Under the pieces are notes generated by a model that was not told the origin of the DNA, did no database searches, and saw nothing but the letters and a program-made list of their open reading frames with translations. Made by a program: the position numbers and the translations under genes. Shown piece after piece: positions 1 through 8,900 of a DNA stretch of 30,208 nucleotides. The stretch is from IMG/VR virus record IMGVR_UViG_3300034375_004593, positions 1 to 30,208 of that record. One strand, 5' to 3'. Every line of letters begins with the position of its first letter. Position 1 is the stretch's first letter. The DNA comes from a virus.

Positions 1-1865
1 GGATAATTATTTAATGAATCCAAAAAGCTAGATTCACATCCATCTGTTTTTGGTAAAGGATCAACTTGCCAACCAAATGCATTACCTAAAAGTGAATTTG
101 TAGTACTACCATCATGATGATAAACATCAGGTCTTAAGTCATTATATGGGAAATTTGGGTACAGACCAATCTTTGGTCCAAATACACCTTCATTATCAGG
201 AATATCATATTCCCTCATATTTCTAAATATCCCTTTTGCAAGTATTGATTTATTACCTTGTCTAGATCCTCTCAGTATTTCATAACCTATAATATTTGGA
301 ATATACGTTCCATCATTAAATTTTGGTCTTTCAATATTGCTAAATTCAACACCTAATATTCTTATAGTAGAACCATTGTTGTTTGAAAGTGCTAAAGCAG
401 CACCTGTCTCTTCTGTTGGAAATTTATGATGTCTAATTTCTTTACCGCATAGATTTCCCCATCTTGTCGGATCTGTTGCAGGATATCTTTCTGTAGATTG
501 CCAATAGGCCATTTCACCTTTAGCAATAATAGTTCCTCCATCTTCTGTTGGATCACTTAATCCAATACTTGTTACAGATGCGGTATTGTAAGTTTGGAAA
601 TTAAATTCTTGACCGGTTTGGCTAATTACATTTATTCCTGAAGATAAACCTTCATCAGATAAAGGGTTTCCAAACTGATCTGTTGAATTAAATAGAGGAG
701 CTCTTCCTGGTATATGATATGACAAAGATTTCTCTCCCGTGTTATATACCCATCTTATAAAGAAAGAATAAACCTCATCTCTCATGAACTGGGTTCTATT
801 ACCACCCTTGTAGTAATATTCAGCATTATATTCTGCAACAACCCAATTTGCTTTAATGTTATTTGCTATAGGTTGATAGTTAAAGTCAAATTGTTCAGTT
901 GGACCTTGTCTAATTAAATAGTCATTAACAACATACATTGAATCAGACTTTTCATATGCAGGCCTTCTTAAGAATAAATCTTTTAATGTTACATCTGTTG
1001 CTTCTGAGTTGCTAATAAAATCAATTGATATTCTAGACTGTTCAGTGCTATATACACCAATTCTTGTTGCAACCTTTTGACCTTGATTGTCAGCCAAGAT
1101 TACTAATTCATAGTCTTCAAACTCTTTATCTAGATTAGTTACTTCAATATCAAGTGATCCTGCATTAGTGTTATGTTCAAATAATGCTTGTATATTAGAT
1201 ATTCCAATATAATCTGTAACTCTTTGTGTATTTAAAACATATGCAACATATGCTTGGTAACTACCATTTCTAAGCTGTCCTCCATCTACATTTTTGCTTA
1301 ACTTAACGCAAGGCGTATCTATTAAAGGAGCTAGTCTTATCTTTTCACAATCTAAGGCTGTGGTATCTTCATATAAAACACAATCCGCTCCTGGAGGAGA
1401 AACAACCTGTTGTATATAAGGAACATCATCTATATTTAAAGTTCTAGATGGATTATTTCCATCATCCCAGTATACTTGCCAAGTACAGTCATAATTCTCT
1501 TTAGCTGCACCTGTAATCAAATACTTTCTGTTGAAGCTTAAACAATCATCATTTACTAATGTAGTATACTTACATTCATTGTCATCAAATATACCAATCT
1601 CTGAAGATGTATCATCTGTAGAAAATATAACCCACTGATCACCGTATGTGTGTATAGCACCAATAATAGTATATGGTACAACAGCACAAGATAAGTTTGC
1701 AGGTTCATTTCCAATAACACCTACATCTCCATCAACAGAATTATTTGCTGCATTTCTAGCATGCCCCCATTGTTCTTTTGGAGAATAGCTTGGGAACAGA
1801 TCTTTCTGCATCCCTTTGCTAAAAGCATTTACTTCAGTAGAAGACGTTGATTGTTGCTTTGCCAT
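1..1865 (-). CDS. Muzzle/tail-stabilisation-type structural protein (C-terminus beyond window)
   Basis: The reading frame is open from an ATG at 1865 to the window edge, giving at least 621 residues; the stop is outside. The N-terminus carries FSKGMQKDL (residues 15-23), followed by ARNAANN and a GVIGNEPAN stretch. I recognise this pattern from the large beta-rich tail muzzle or 'stabilisation' proteins of crAss-like and other Bacteroidota podophages. The rest is beta-rich with scattered cysteines and many aromatic, Asn and Gly residues, as expected of a tail-tip or nozzle component. The start lies one base after the stop of the preceding ring-type gene, so the two are probably translated together. 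The family call is by recognition of the opening motif and genomic position; no homology search was possible. It could instead be another tail-nozzle or tubular protein. Confidence 0.6.
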   Translation of the reverse strand, partial: MAKQQSTSSTEVNAFSKGMQKDLFPSYSPKEQWGHARNAANNSVDGDVGVIGNEPANLSCAVVPYTIIGAIHTYGDQWVIFSTDDTSSEIGIFDDNECKYTTLVNDDCLSFNRKYLITGAAKENYDCTWQVYWDDGNNPSRTLNIDDVPYIQQVVSPPGADCVLYEDTTALDCEKIRLAPLIDTPCVKLSKNVDGGQLRNGSYQAYVAYVLNTQRVTDYIGISNIQALFEHNTNAGSLDIEVTNLDKEFEDYELVILADNQGQKVATRIGVYSTEQSRISIDFISNSEATDVTLKDLFLRRPAYEKSDSMYVVNDYLIRQGPTEQFDFNYQPIANNIKANWVVAEYNAEYYYKGGNRTQFMRDEVYSFFIRWVYNTGEKSLSYHIPGRAPLFNSTDQFGNPLSDEGLSSGINVISQTGQEFNFQTYNTASVTSIGLSDPTEDGGTIIAKGEMAYWQSTERYPATDPTRWGNLCGKEIRHHKFPTEETGAALALSNNNGSTIRILGVEFSNIERPKFNDGTYIPNIIGYEILRGSRQGNKSILAKGIFRNMREYDIPDNEGVFGPKIGLYPNFPYNDLRPDVYHHDGSTTNSLLGNAFGWQVDPLPKTDGCESSFLDSLNNY

Positions 1866-1866
1866 C

Positions 1867-2772
1867 TTATGTTAAATTATAAAGAGCGTTTCCATCTGGT
1901 GGATAACTCTTAAACATATTATAGTAATTATGATATTGTGCTTTTCTATTCATTAACCAAACTTTCTTAAGTTCTGCAAAGTCCGGAGTATTGATAAATC
2001 CTAAAGCATTATTTCTAGCTGCTCTTAATCTTTGCTCAATAAGACCAAGTTGCTGAGATACATTTTCTCCAGCAAAAATCATGTTCTCAAGTATACGTTG
2101 TTTAAGAGCATACTCATAGTATTCATTGCAATAAGGATGATCAAGAACTAAAAGATTCCCATTATGATCTTCCATTGCACCTTGATAACTCATATATACT
2201 TTACCTGTTGTAAAACTTGTAACTATAAATCCATCTTTTATTTCAGCTATATCATGGGCTTGTAAACCAACATTAGGACAATCACATGTAGCATCATTTA
2301 CAGTATCTATTCTCAAAGGCATAAAGGTTGTAAAAGTTCTCCACTGTGATGCAGCTACCTTTTGAATTAATTGATATTCATTTTTATTATCACATGACTT
2401 TATAACACAAACCTCTCTACACTCAGGATCATCACATGGTCCAGACTCACCTGGAGCTGGAACATATGGTACATCATTAAATGTTTCTATGTGAGTTCCT
2501 GACGGTGGTCTATCTGCTATAGTATACTCACCACATCTAAATGCATAGTTTAAATATGCAAAATCTGTAGGTAGTTTAGCTTTACCATGCTCTATATCAA
2601 CAACAACTTCTTTAGTTCTGTGAATTCTTAAACCTAAATCATAATTGACTCTAGTTGCAACCTTAATTAGTTGTGCTGGATCAATCATATTCTCAAGAGC
2701 ATAGTTAGCAAAGTCTACTGATACATCTTCATATAACTGATCAAATGTTCTATATTTATGTGATACGCCCAT
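1867..2772 (-). CDS. Ring/connector-type tail protein (301 aa)
   Basis: A 301-residue protein, helical at both ends with a central beta region containing a cysteine cluster (residues about 113-127 and 162-164). The opening YRTFDQLYEDVSVDF and the middle DLGLRIHRTKEVVVDIEHGKAKLPTDF resemble the neck or ring proteins that sit under the portal in crAss-like and P22-like short-tailed phages: a helical N-terminus, then a 'GKA.LP.DF' turn. The C-terminus, rich in Arg, Ala and Asn, is predicted helical. Its ATG overlaps the upstream stop as TAATG at 2770-2774, and its own stop is one base from the start of the muzzle-type gene, so ring, ring and muzzle form one coupled unit. The exact role (ring versus tail hub) is inferred from order. 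Confidence 0.55.
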   Translation of the reverse strand: MGVSHKYRTFDQLYEDVSVDFANYALENMIDPAQLIKVATRVNYDLGLRIHRTKEVVVDIEHGKAKLPTDFAYLNYAFRCGEYTIADRPPSGTHIETFNDVPYVPAPGESGPCDDPECREVCVIKSCDNKNEYQLIQKVAASQWRTFTTFMPLRIDTVNDATCDCPNVGLQAHDIAEIKDGFIVTSFTTGKVYMSYQGAMEDHNGNLLVLDHPYCNEYYEYALKQRILENMIFAGENVSQQLGLIEQRLRAARNNALGFINTPDFAELKKVWLMNRKAQYHNYYNMFKSYPPDGNALYNLT

Positions 2773-3446
2773 TATCTATTTACGTTTACTTTGTTATCTC
2801 CATCTTCAGGAGGTACTTGAACTGTAAGCATCATTGCCTTAACAACTTCTTGTTCTATTTCAGCAAATAATGCTTCTGGTATATTTATTTCTTGGTTATA
2901 TCTAGGAACACATTTCTCTGTATCTTCACAAAGCCATTGACCAATATTGTCATCAAATACTCCTTCTACTTTGATTGCATCCCAATCTACATTTGGTAAA
3001 TACAAATAACCATTTAAAAACCACCAATACTTTCTTTTATTATATCTAAAGCTTGTAGTTTTTGTAATTGAAGTATAAGTTCCTGGTTGTGTTGCTTGAG
3101 CTTCTATTGATCCATCAATTGAACTTATAGTTCTAATTAACGGTCCCCAGTAACCTTCAATCATATCAGGCATTTTTTCTTTAGTTCTTTTTATTGTACA
3201 TCCACTTTGAATACCTGTACACTGAGCTTCAACCTTATCTACTTCAATAAGCTCTACATATGGTAGAGTTTTCCATACGGCATTAAACTTCATAAGTTTG
3301 TTAGCAAAGTCTTGTCTTCTCATAAATAACTGAGCATACTTTGTAACCAAACTATATACATAACGGTCAGTAACAAAAGCATCTTGAACTTCAGCTTTTA
3401 CCTGACCTCTTACTCTAGATATAACTTCGCCAATTGTTGTTGCCAT
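2772..3446 (-). CDS. Ring/connector-type structural protein (224 aa)
   Basis: A 224-residue protein with an N-terminal helical part (ISRVRGQVKAEVQDAFVTDR), a central beta section (residues about 60-175, including a Trp/Tyr-rich KRKYWWFLNGYLYLPN turn) and a C-terminal helix with the NIPEALFAEIEQEVVKAM pattern. This layout matches small neck or ring proteins that plug into the portal in short-tailed phages. A similar layout appears in the 235-residue protein at 12606-13313, suggesting two related ring components at opposite ends of the tail module. The stop is fused to the next start as TAATG, and the upstream 188-residue gene ends two bases before the ATG at 3446. The function is inferred from fold pattern and context only. 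Confidence 0.5.
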   Translation of the reverse strand: MATTIGEVISRVRGQVKAEVQDAFVTDRYVYSLVTKYAQLFMRRQDFANKLMKFNAVWKTLPYVELIEVDKVEAQCTGIQSGCTIKRTKEKMPDMIEGYWGPLIRTISSIDGSIEAQATQPGTYTSITKTTSFRYNKRKYWWFLNGYLYLPNVDWDAIKVEGVFDDNIGQWLCEDTEKCVPRYNQEINIPEALFAEIEQEVVKAMMLTVQVPPEDGDNKVNVNR

Positions 3447-3448
3447 AA

Positions 3449-4015
3449 TTACATATCAAATTCATTATAATCTTCAAGCAGTTCTGGATCAAGGTTATCT
3501 TGATACAGGTGTGCTATCTGATACTTATTTTGTATAACTGCATACTTAGTCCAATCTTTTGGATATTCTGAGCTAACAGATCTTTTAAATTCTCTGCAAG
3601 CTTCAAATTTCCAAAGCTCTCTATTTTTAAACTTATACTTTGCTGAGGCATTTGTATAAAATATTTTAGCAATATGACCATCAGTATCCCAGTTATTATT
3701 TTGCAGAACCTTACTATACTCATTTGACTTTGCATAATTTATGTTAGTCTTATTATATTTAGCAGGAGAACAACTTCCTATAAATAAATAACCCAATGAG
3801 TCGGGTAATTCTACACCATCTCTATATTCAATAACACCATGCCATAAATTCTTATTATAAAGCTTTATAATCTTTTTAAGCTTGTCATTATCTATACTTC
3901 CATATTTAGGATATTTATCCTTAAATTCTTTCAGTAAAGTTCTATTTAAAAGACTTAATCTCTTCTCTCTAAATCTAGGAGCTTTAAGATCAGGTTTTCT
4001 AAAAATTTTAGTCAT
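3449..4015 (-). CDS. Conserved-looking protein of unknown function (188 aa)
   Basis: A basic, Lys/Asn/Tyr-rich protein of 188 residues. The N-terminal part is highly charged and probably helical (residues 1-55). It is followed by a hydrophobic segment NLWHGVIEYRDGVELPDSLG and a C-terminal part with many aromatic residues (NRELWKFEACREFKRSV). I have a sense of this pattern recurring in tail regions of Bacteroidota phages but can attach no function to it. No signal peptide, membrane segment or known catalytic motif is visible. The basic character would fit nucleic-acid or capsid-interior contact, but that is speculation. The gene has a 58 bp AT-rich leader (4016-4073) after the metallophosphoesterase stop, longer than most gaps here. 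It lies two bases ahead of the ring protein gene. Confidence 0.7.
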   Translation of the reverse strand: MTKIFRKPDLKAPRFREKRLSLLNRTLLKEFKDKYPKYGSIDNDKLKKIIKLYNKNLWHGVIEYRDGVELPDSLGYLFIGSCSPAKYNKTNINYAKSNEYSKVLQNNNWDTDGHIAKIFYTNASAKYKFKNRELWKFEACREFKRSVSSEYPKDWTKYAVIQNKYQIAHLYQDNLDPELLEDYNEFDM

Positions 4016-4073
4016 AGTGTTTATATTATAATTTACAAAAAAAACCGCACTTATAAAAGTTAAACATTAAAGT

Positions 4074-5297
4074 TTAATCAGCTAAATAAGTTAGTTCACA
4101 TATATTTCCTTTATCTGGCAATTGTAATTCTAGTTTGCCAGATCTTCTATTACCTGTATACTTTTTATGATAATGATAATAATCTGTTTTAGATAAACTT
4201 GGTAATGTCTTATGTATAAAGCCTGCAGTTTCACTTGTAGTTATATATTCTACAGTTTTATTTTGATGAAAGTGTCCTGTAAATAAAGTTCTATTTTTAG
4301 CAGTACCCCATTCTATTGGAAACTCCGTAGCATATATTATTGGTGTATTTTTGCTAGTTGCATCACCATGCTCAAAAGCATTAAAGTTATTATTCCATAC
4401 ATGAACTTTTCTTTCCTCATACTTTGTATCCCATGTAATATTTTCATCACCTATTGATTTTTCTAATGCATGAACTAAATGGAAAGATGAAAGTCTATCA
4501 TGATTTCCAGGAACATATACTACAACAATTTCTTCACAATACTTTTTTAATAAGTTAATTGCCCAATGCATTGCATCAAAAGCTTGCACATAAGCTTCTG
4601 TTGCACTCATGCAATTATCTAAAGGTGTTCCACTTGTAGTAGTCCCACCAAAAGTATCCATGTTTATTAAATCACCTCCAACTACAAAGTATAGAACTTT
4701 AATGTTGTATGTTACAATAGATTTTTTAATAAGATAGCAAATTGCATCTTCAAAGTCTTTATCTACAGTTTCATTTCCTTCTTTACCAAAATGTATATCT
4801 TGAAGTGACATTATACCGCAAACATCTTCTCTTTGTGGTGCAATCTCAAAACCGCTTGGTCTATATAAATCAGGTAGTTTATATTTCTTTGGTTTCCAAT
4901 TTTTAATTAATTCTTGAATATTAATTAAATCATCTCCTTGTATTTGTGTAACTAAAGCTGATATTCTCCAATGATCAGACATTTGTTTATTCCAATATTG
5001 AGATAACTTCCACTTAGTAGTATCAATATTTAAAATCTTTATTATTTCATTTGCATCTTTAGGCTCTACAAAACTTTTAGCTGATAGTTTAGCTTGACCT
5101 GAATCTAAATTTACAGTAGATGCCGCTTCTGGATTTGCTTTAATCTGTGCTTTTTTAGATTCCATCTTTAATTGATACTTTATCTTTTTTTTTATTTGGA
5201 TATATTTCTTAATTGGAATATCTAGATATCTTGCGCAATATTCTTGAGACTTCTTAAACTTAAATGTATCAAAGACTCTTTTCTCTAAATCAGTCAT
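4074..5297 (-). CDS. Calcineurin-like metallophosphoesterase with N-terminal helical (possible HTH) extension
   Basis: A 407-residue protein with the complete metal-ligand set of the calcineurin-like phosphoesterase superfamily: D167-x-H169 (QDIHFG), G207-G-D209, G264-N-H-D267, H310-G-D312 and G341-H-F-H344. It should therefore be a di-metal phosphodiesterase or phosphatase; the substrate (nucleic acid or nucleotide) cannot be read from the sequence. Residues 1-45 look like a helix-turn-helix (KSQEYCARYLDIPIKKYIQI), followed by a long linker to about residue 150, so the enzyme may be DNA-tethered. It is the first gene after the intrinsic terminator at 5335-5363, so it probably starts a new transcription unit from a weak promoter in 5298-5334. 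Finding an enzyme between fibre and ring genes is odd. It could act in nucleotide or DNA processing late in infection. Confidence 0.9.
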   Translation of the reverse strand: MTDLEKRVFDTFKFKKSQEYCARYLDIPIKKYIQIKKKIKYQLKMESKKAQIKANPEAASTVNLDSGQAKLSAKSFVEPKDANEIIKILNIDTTKWKLSQYWNKQMSDHWRISALVTQIQGDDLINIQELIKNWKPKKYKLPDLYRPSGFEIAPQREDVCGIMSLQDIHFGKEGNETVDKDFEDAICYLIKKSIVTYNIKVLYFVVGGDLINMDTFGGTTTSGTPLDNCMSATEAYVQAFDAMHWAINLLKKYCEEIVVVYVPGNHDRLSSFHLVHALEKSIGDENITWDTKYEERKVHVWNNNFNAFEHGDATSKNTPIIYATEFPIEWGTAKNRTLFTGHFHQNKTVEYITTSETAGFIHKTLPSLSKTDYYHYHKKYTGNRRSGKLELQLPDKGNICELTYLAD

Positions 5298-5334
5298 TGG
5301 ATTTCATTTTAATGTATAAATATACGTAATTATC

Positions 5335-5363
5335 AAAAAAAAGCCCAGAGTTATCCGGGCTTT
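5335..5363 (-). terminator. Intrinsic terminator after the 182-residue fibre-companion gene
   Basis: Read on the minus strand, the sequence forms AAAGCCC (5363-5357), a 10-nt loop, then GGGCTTT (5346-5340), followed directly by a run of T down to about 5335. A stable GC-core stem with a U-tract is the classic Rho-independent form. It lies 40 bases past the stop of the 182-residue gene and before the metallophosphoesterase, closing the fibre transcription unit. Confidence 0.88.
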
Positions 5364-5403
5364 GCAACTTTGGTAATAAAAAACCAACAAATTATCACCT
5401 CTG

Positions 5404-5952
5404 TTATAATGTTGTAAATAGTATCTCTACGCTATCACAAGTAGCTGCTCCCGCATCTGTTGATGTTAGTTTAACTTTATGGTCAGTTGCTGAAACTAAT
5501 CCTGTGATTGCTAACTGTAAAACTGTAGGGCTAACTGTACCCGCAGATACATAACCAGATCCTGAATCAACAAATACTTCTATTTGAGTAGTTAATGTAG
5601 ATTCACCATTCCATAATATTACTGCAGAGTTAGACGTTATATTTGCAGCATAAACATTATATGGTGCATGATGTACATCATCTGCTGTACAAGCACCTAC
5701 ACCAGAACTTAACATCAAAACTAACTTTTGAATTATTGAATCTAATCTTTCTCCAGTTTCTATTTTAATTACTTGTCCTGTAGTACCAACTTGAAATGAT
5801 GTACCGCAATAGCTAACACATTCTGTGCATTGTACGTCTACACATCTTTCACTTCCCACACTACAATCTGTATATGTGCATGGATTAGTGATTGCTGGAT
5901 CTGAACAACCGCAAGGTTTAGCTGGATTACATTTATTACAATTACATGCCAT
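5404..5952 (-). CDS. Cysteine-rich tail/virion protein with C-terminal FN3-like domain (182 aa)
   Basis: The first 55 residues are unusually cysteine-rich (CNCNKCNPAKPCGC, then CVDVQCTECVSYC), suggesting metal binding or disulphide cross-links. Residues 56-85 hold the motif GQVIKIETGERLDSIIQKL, related to a motif near the N-terminus of the adjacent 1197-residue fibre (CNGDTVSDVVAKL). Residues about 95-182 resemble a fibronectin type III or Ig-like beta-sandwich (NVYAANITSNSAVILWNG, ending SVEILFTTL). The gene follows the big fibre after 18 bases and is closed by an intrinsic terminator. The likely role is a virion-surface or tail-fibre accessory protein attached through the same kind of peg as the fibre. 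The function is inferred from domain pattern and context. Confidence 0.7.
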   Translation of the reverse strand: MACNCNKCNPAKPCGCSDPAITNPCTYTDCSVGSERCVDVQCTECVSYCGTSFQVGTTGQVIKIETGERLDSIIQKLVLMLSSGVGACTADDVHHAPYNVYAANITSNSAVILWNGESTLTTQIEVFVDSGSGYVSAGTVSPTVLQLAITGLVSATDHKVKLTSTDAGAATCDSVEILFTTL

Positions 5953-5970
5953 TTTTAATTCTTTTATTTA

Positions 5971-8900
5971 TTAAGGTGTACAAGATGCACATACATCATA
6001 TCTGCTATCTAAGTCTGTTGCTAATTCTACAGCTACAGCAGAACAGTTATCAAGTACTGTAACACATCTGTTTGTCAATGTTACCCAGTCTGCTCTACCT
6101 CCACCTGGTGTAAAAGTAGCTCCGGGATTAAACAATTTAATTACACTTCCATTTGCTATTGTACCACAAGAATGATCTGTTATGCTTACATAATATACAT
6201 CACTTGTTGAACAGTCCTCTACTTCATATACTGATAATGCTGGTATAGTTGTAGCAGGATAAGCATCTGCACATCCTTTTAGGGATCTTGTCAATCTTGT
6301 TCTAAAATCTCCATCACCATTTTTAATCTCGTTATTAAATACACTTGTACTATATTCTTGATCTAAGAAGGCTAATGTTCCAAAGTTAGTTTTACCAAAT
6401 AGTTGAGTTACTGTATTTGATGGAGTAGTAGCTCCTTTATAAGGCATGGAAGCCGCAACACCCTGAAGTATATAATTAGTTACATCTGGTGCAGTTTTAA
6501 TACCATATTTACTTGGCGGTATTAACTCAGCTGTATAAGCAGAAATCATTTGCAATATGTTAGCCGCATCTGCAGATCCAGAACCATTAACAGTCATTGG
6601 ATACAATATTGCAGATAATCCATCAGGGAACTGAGTTTGAGTAAGACCTAAAGCCTGAGCCCATAAACTTGTTTGTGTTCCATCTAACATATCAATTAAT
6701 GCATCATAGTCTTCTTTGTAGCTTGCTGTTGGTTGAGCTGTAACACCACTACCATATCCTGCAGCTAATGTAGAATCATGATAACTTCCACTTGAATCAT
6801 TAGAGAATACCATTACAGTTGCTGCGTTTTTATATACACCAACTCCAGATCCTCCTGGCCAAGATGTTGGTAATAATTCTAAAGCTTGCCATGCTAAATC
6901 AGCAGACTGAGTCCAACTTGCACCATCATCTACAACAGCTTTAAAGTATCCAAGCCATCTTTTAGAATCTGTAGGTATAAAATAAATATTACCAGAGAAT
7001 CCAAACTCAAGAGCCCAGTAAGCTCTAAGTTGTGTAAATCCATTGCTAAGCAAAGCTCCTTCAGCTGAAGTAATTCCATTTGTATTAACAAAGACATATA
7101 AGTCTTGATCTGTATGTTCTAGTTTTACATCACAAGCCACAGTTTGAATTTGCACTGTAAATGTATCTAAAGAACAGTTTCCAGTTCCTGGAACTGTAGG
7201 TTGCAACTGAACTTGGAATGTATCAGCATAATCCGTACTTCTAGAAGGATTTACTGTAGTATATGTAAACTGATTTGCAATAGCTCCTTGAACTACTGTA
7301 CCTAATACAGGATTGGTTATAACAGACATATCTGGTTCACCTGCTCCTAATACATATGGTAATGTAATATCTACACTATCTCCATCAAGTCCACATAGTA
7401 TTTGAATTGGATCAGATAATATAAATGTTGGACAAGCACAACATTCTACAACAGATCTTACACTATTTGTAGCATTATCCCATCCTGCATAAATATATCT
7501 TGTTAATGAGCCATCTACTCTTTTTCCAATGTAGAACCAATAACTTTCAGCAGAACCTCCAAATACTGTATATGTAGAAGTACCACACTCTAGATATTGT
7601 CTAGAAACTTCAATACCTGCAGGACATGCAGCACTTAAAGATGTAGTAGCACATTCCTGAGCACTTTGTATTGTTGTCCAAGCTTCTGTTTCAAAGTCAT
7701 ATCTTATGATTGTTGGAATACTTTCTAATGGCCCTGTACATGTTGTTTGAACCTTTATATAAACAGATCCGCTAGTTTGTCCGGTAGATATAGTTCTTAA
7801 ACCATCAGCTCCAGTAGTTAATCCATTATATGTTATATCATCAACACTCCATGATATTTCAGCACTAACTGGTGAAGGCTCTGTACCATAACTTACAGTA
7901 ACCGCAACATCTCCTGGCGTACCAAGATAATCCATAGTTGGACTTGTAAGTATTGGAGAGTCACACGGAACTGTTGCACCAACATTTTCTTCTTTAATTA
8001 AACCATCTGCAAAATCATACCAATATCTATTAACTGTAATACCACTATCATATAAACCTAAAAATACATCCGCTGTTTCTACAGCTGCAGTTGATGGAGC
8101 TATAACTTCTACATCATTGCATATTACACCTGGAATTGTAATTACTTCTACTGGACATGTATTTCTAGAACTTGGTCCAGCTATAACTGTAATTTGAACA
8201 TTATATGTATCTCCAGGAGTAGCTCCTGTAAATGTATAGTTAATTGATGCAGGAGGATTTGTAATAGTAGTAGTTCCTAAAACTGCACCTGATGACTGAC
8301 TAACAGCTTCTATTTGATATTGAACAGATGATCCTAAATTGTTTACAAATGCTACTTGTATAGAACTTGGTCCTGCAGCTACAGTAACACCTGATGGGCA
8401 AGGAACAGTCAATGGTATAATTACTTGTTGTCTATCTGCACATTGCGAATTACCATCTGTAACACAAAATGGAATACTTAAAATTAATGAGGATAATCTA
8501 TTTAAACTTGAAATATCAATATTTACACCAGTAGATGAAGTAAGCAATCCACTTACATTAATATTTTGAGAAGTTGTAGTTCCATCAGAATCTGTAACAG
8601 TAACTGTCGTTACACCATTACAATCTGTAAATCCTGTTGGAATTCTAGCTGCTTGAAAGTTCAAGTTAATTGCATCAGGAACTCCTGTACCTGATGAATC
8701 TATTGTGTTATATGTAAATGCAAAATCTGCACCATCACATTGTTTTGGTAATGCTTCTTGTATATCAGAAACAGCCGTATATAAATCACCTAATAATTTC
8801 CATTGATTTATATTTGATTCAGCTAGATTCTTTGGTGAATCCACCCAACCTGTAATATCACCCAATGTTCCTGCTACAGATAATCTCTTGTTACCTGCAC

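Noticed and set aside
4016-4073. Terminator in the gap after the metallophosphoesterase
   Set aside because: There is a T-run after GTGCGG, but only a weak ACTT/AAGT stem, so I do not call it.
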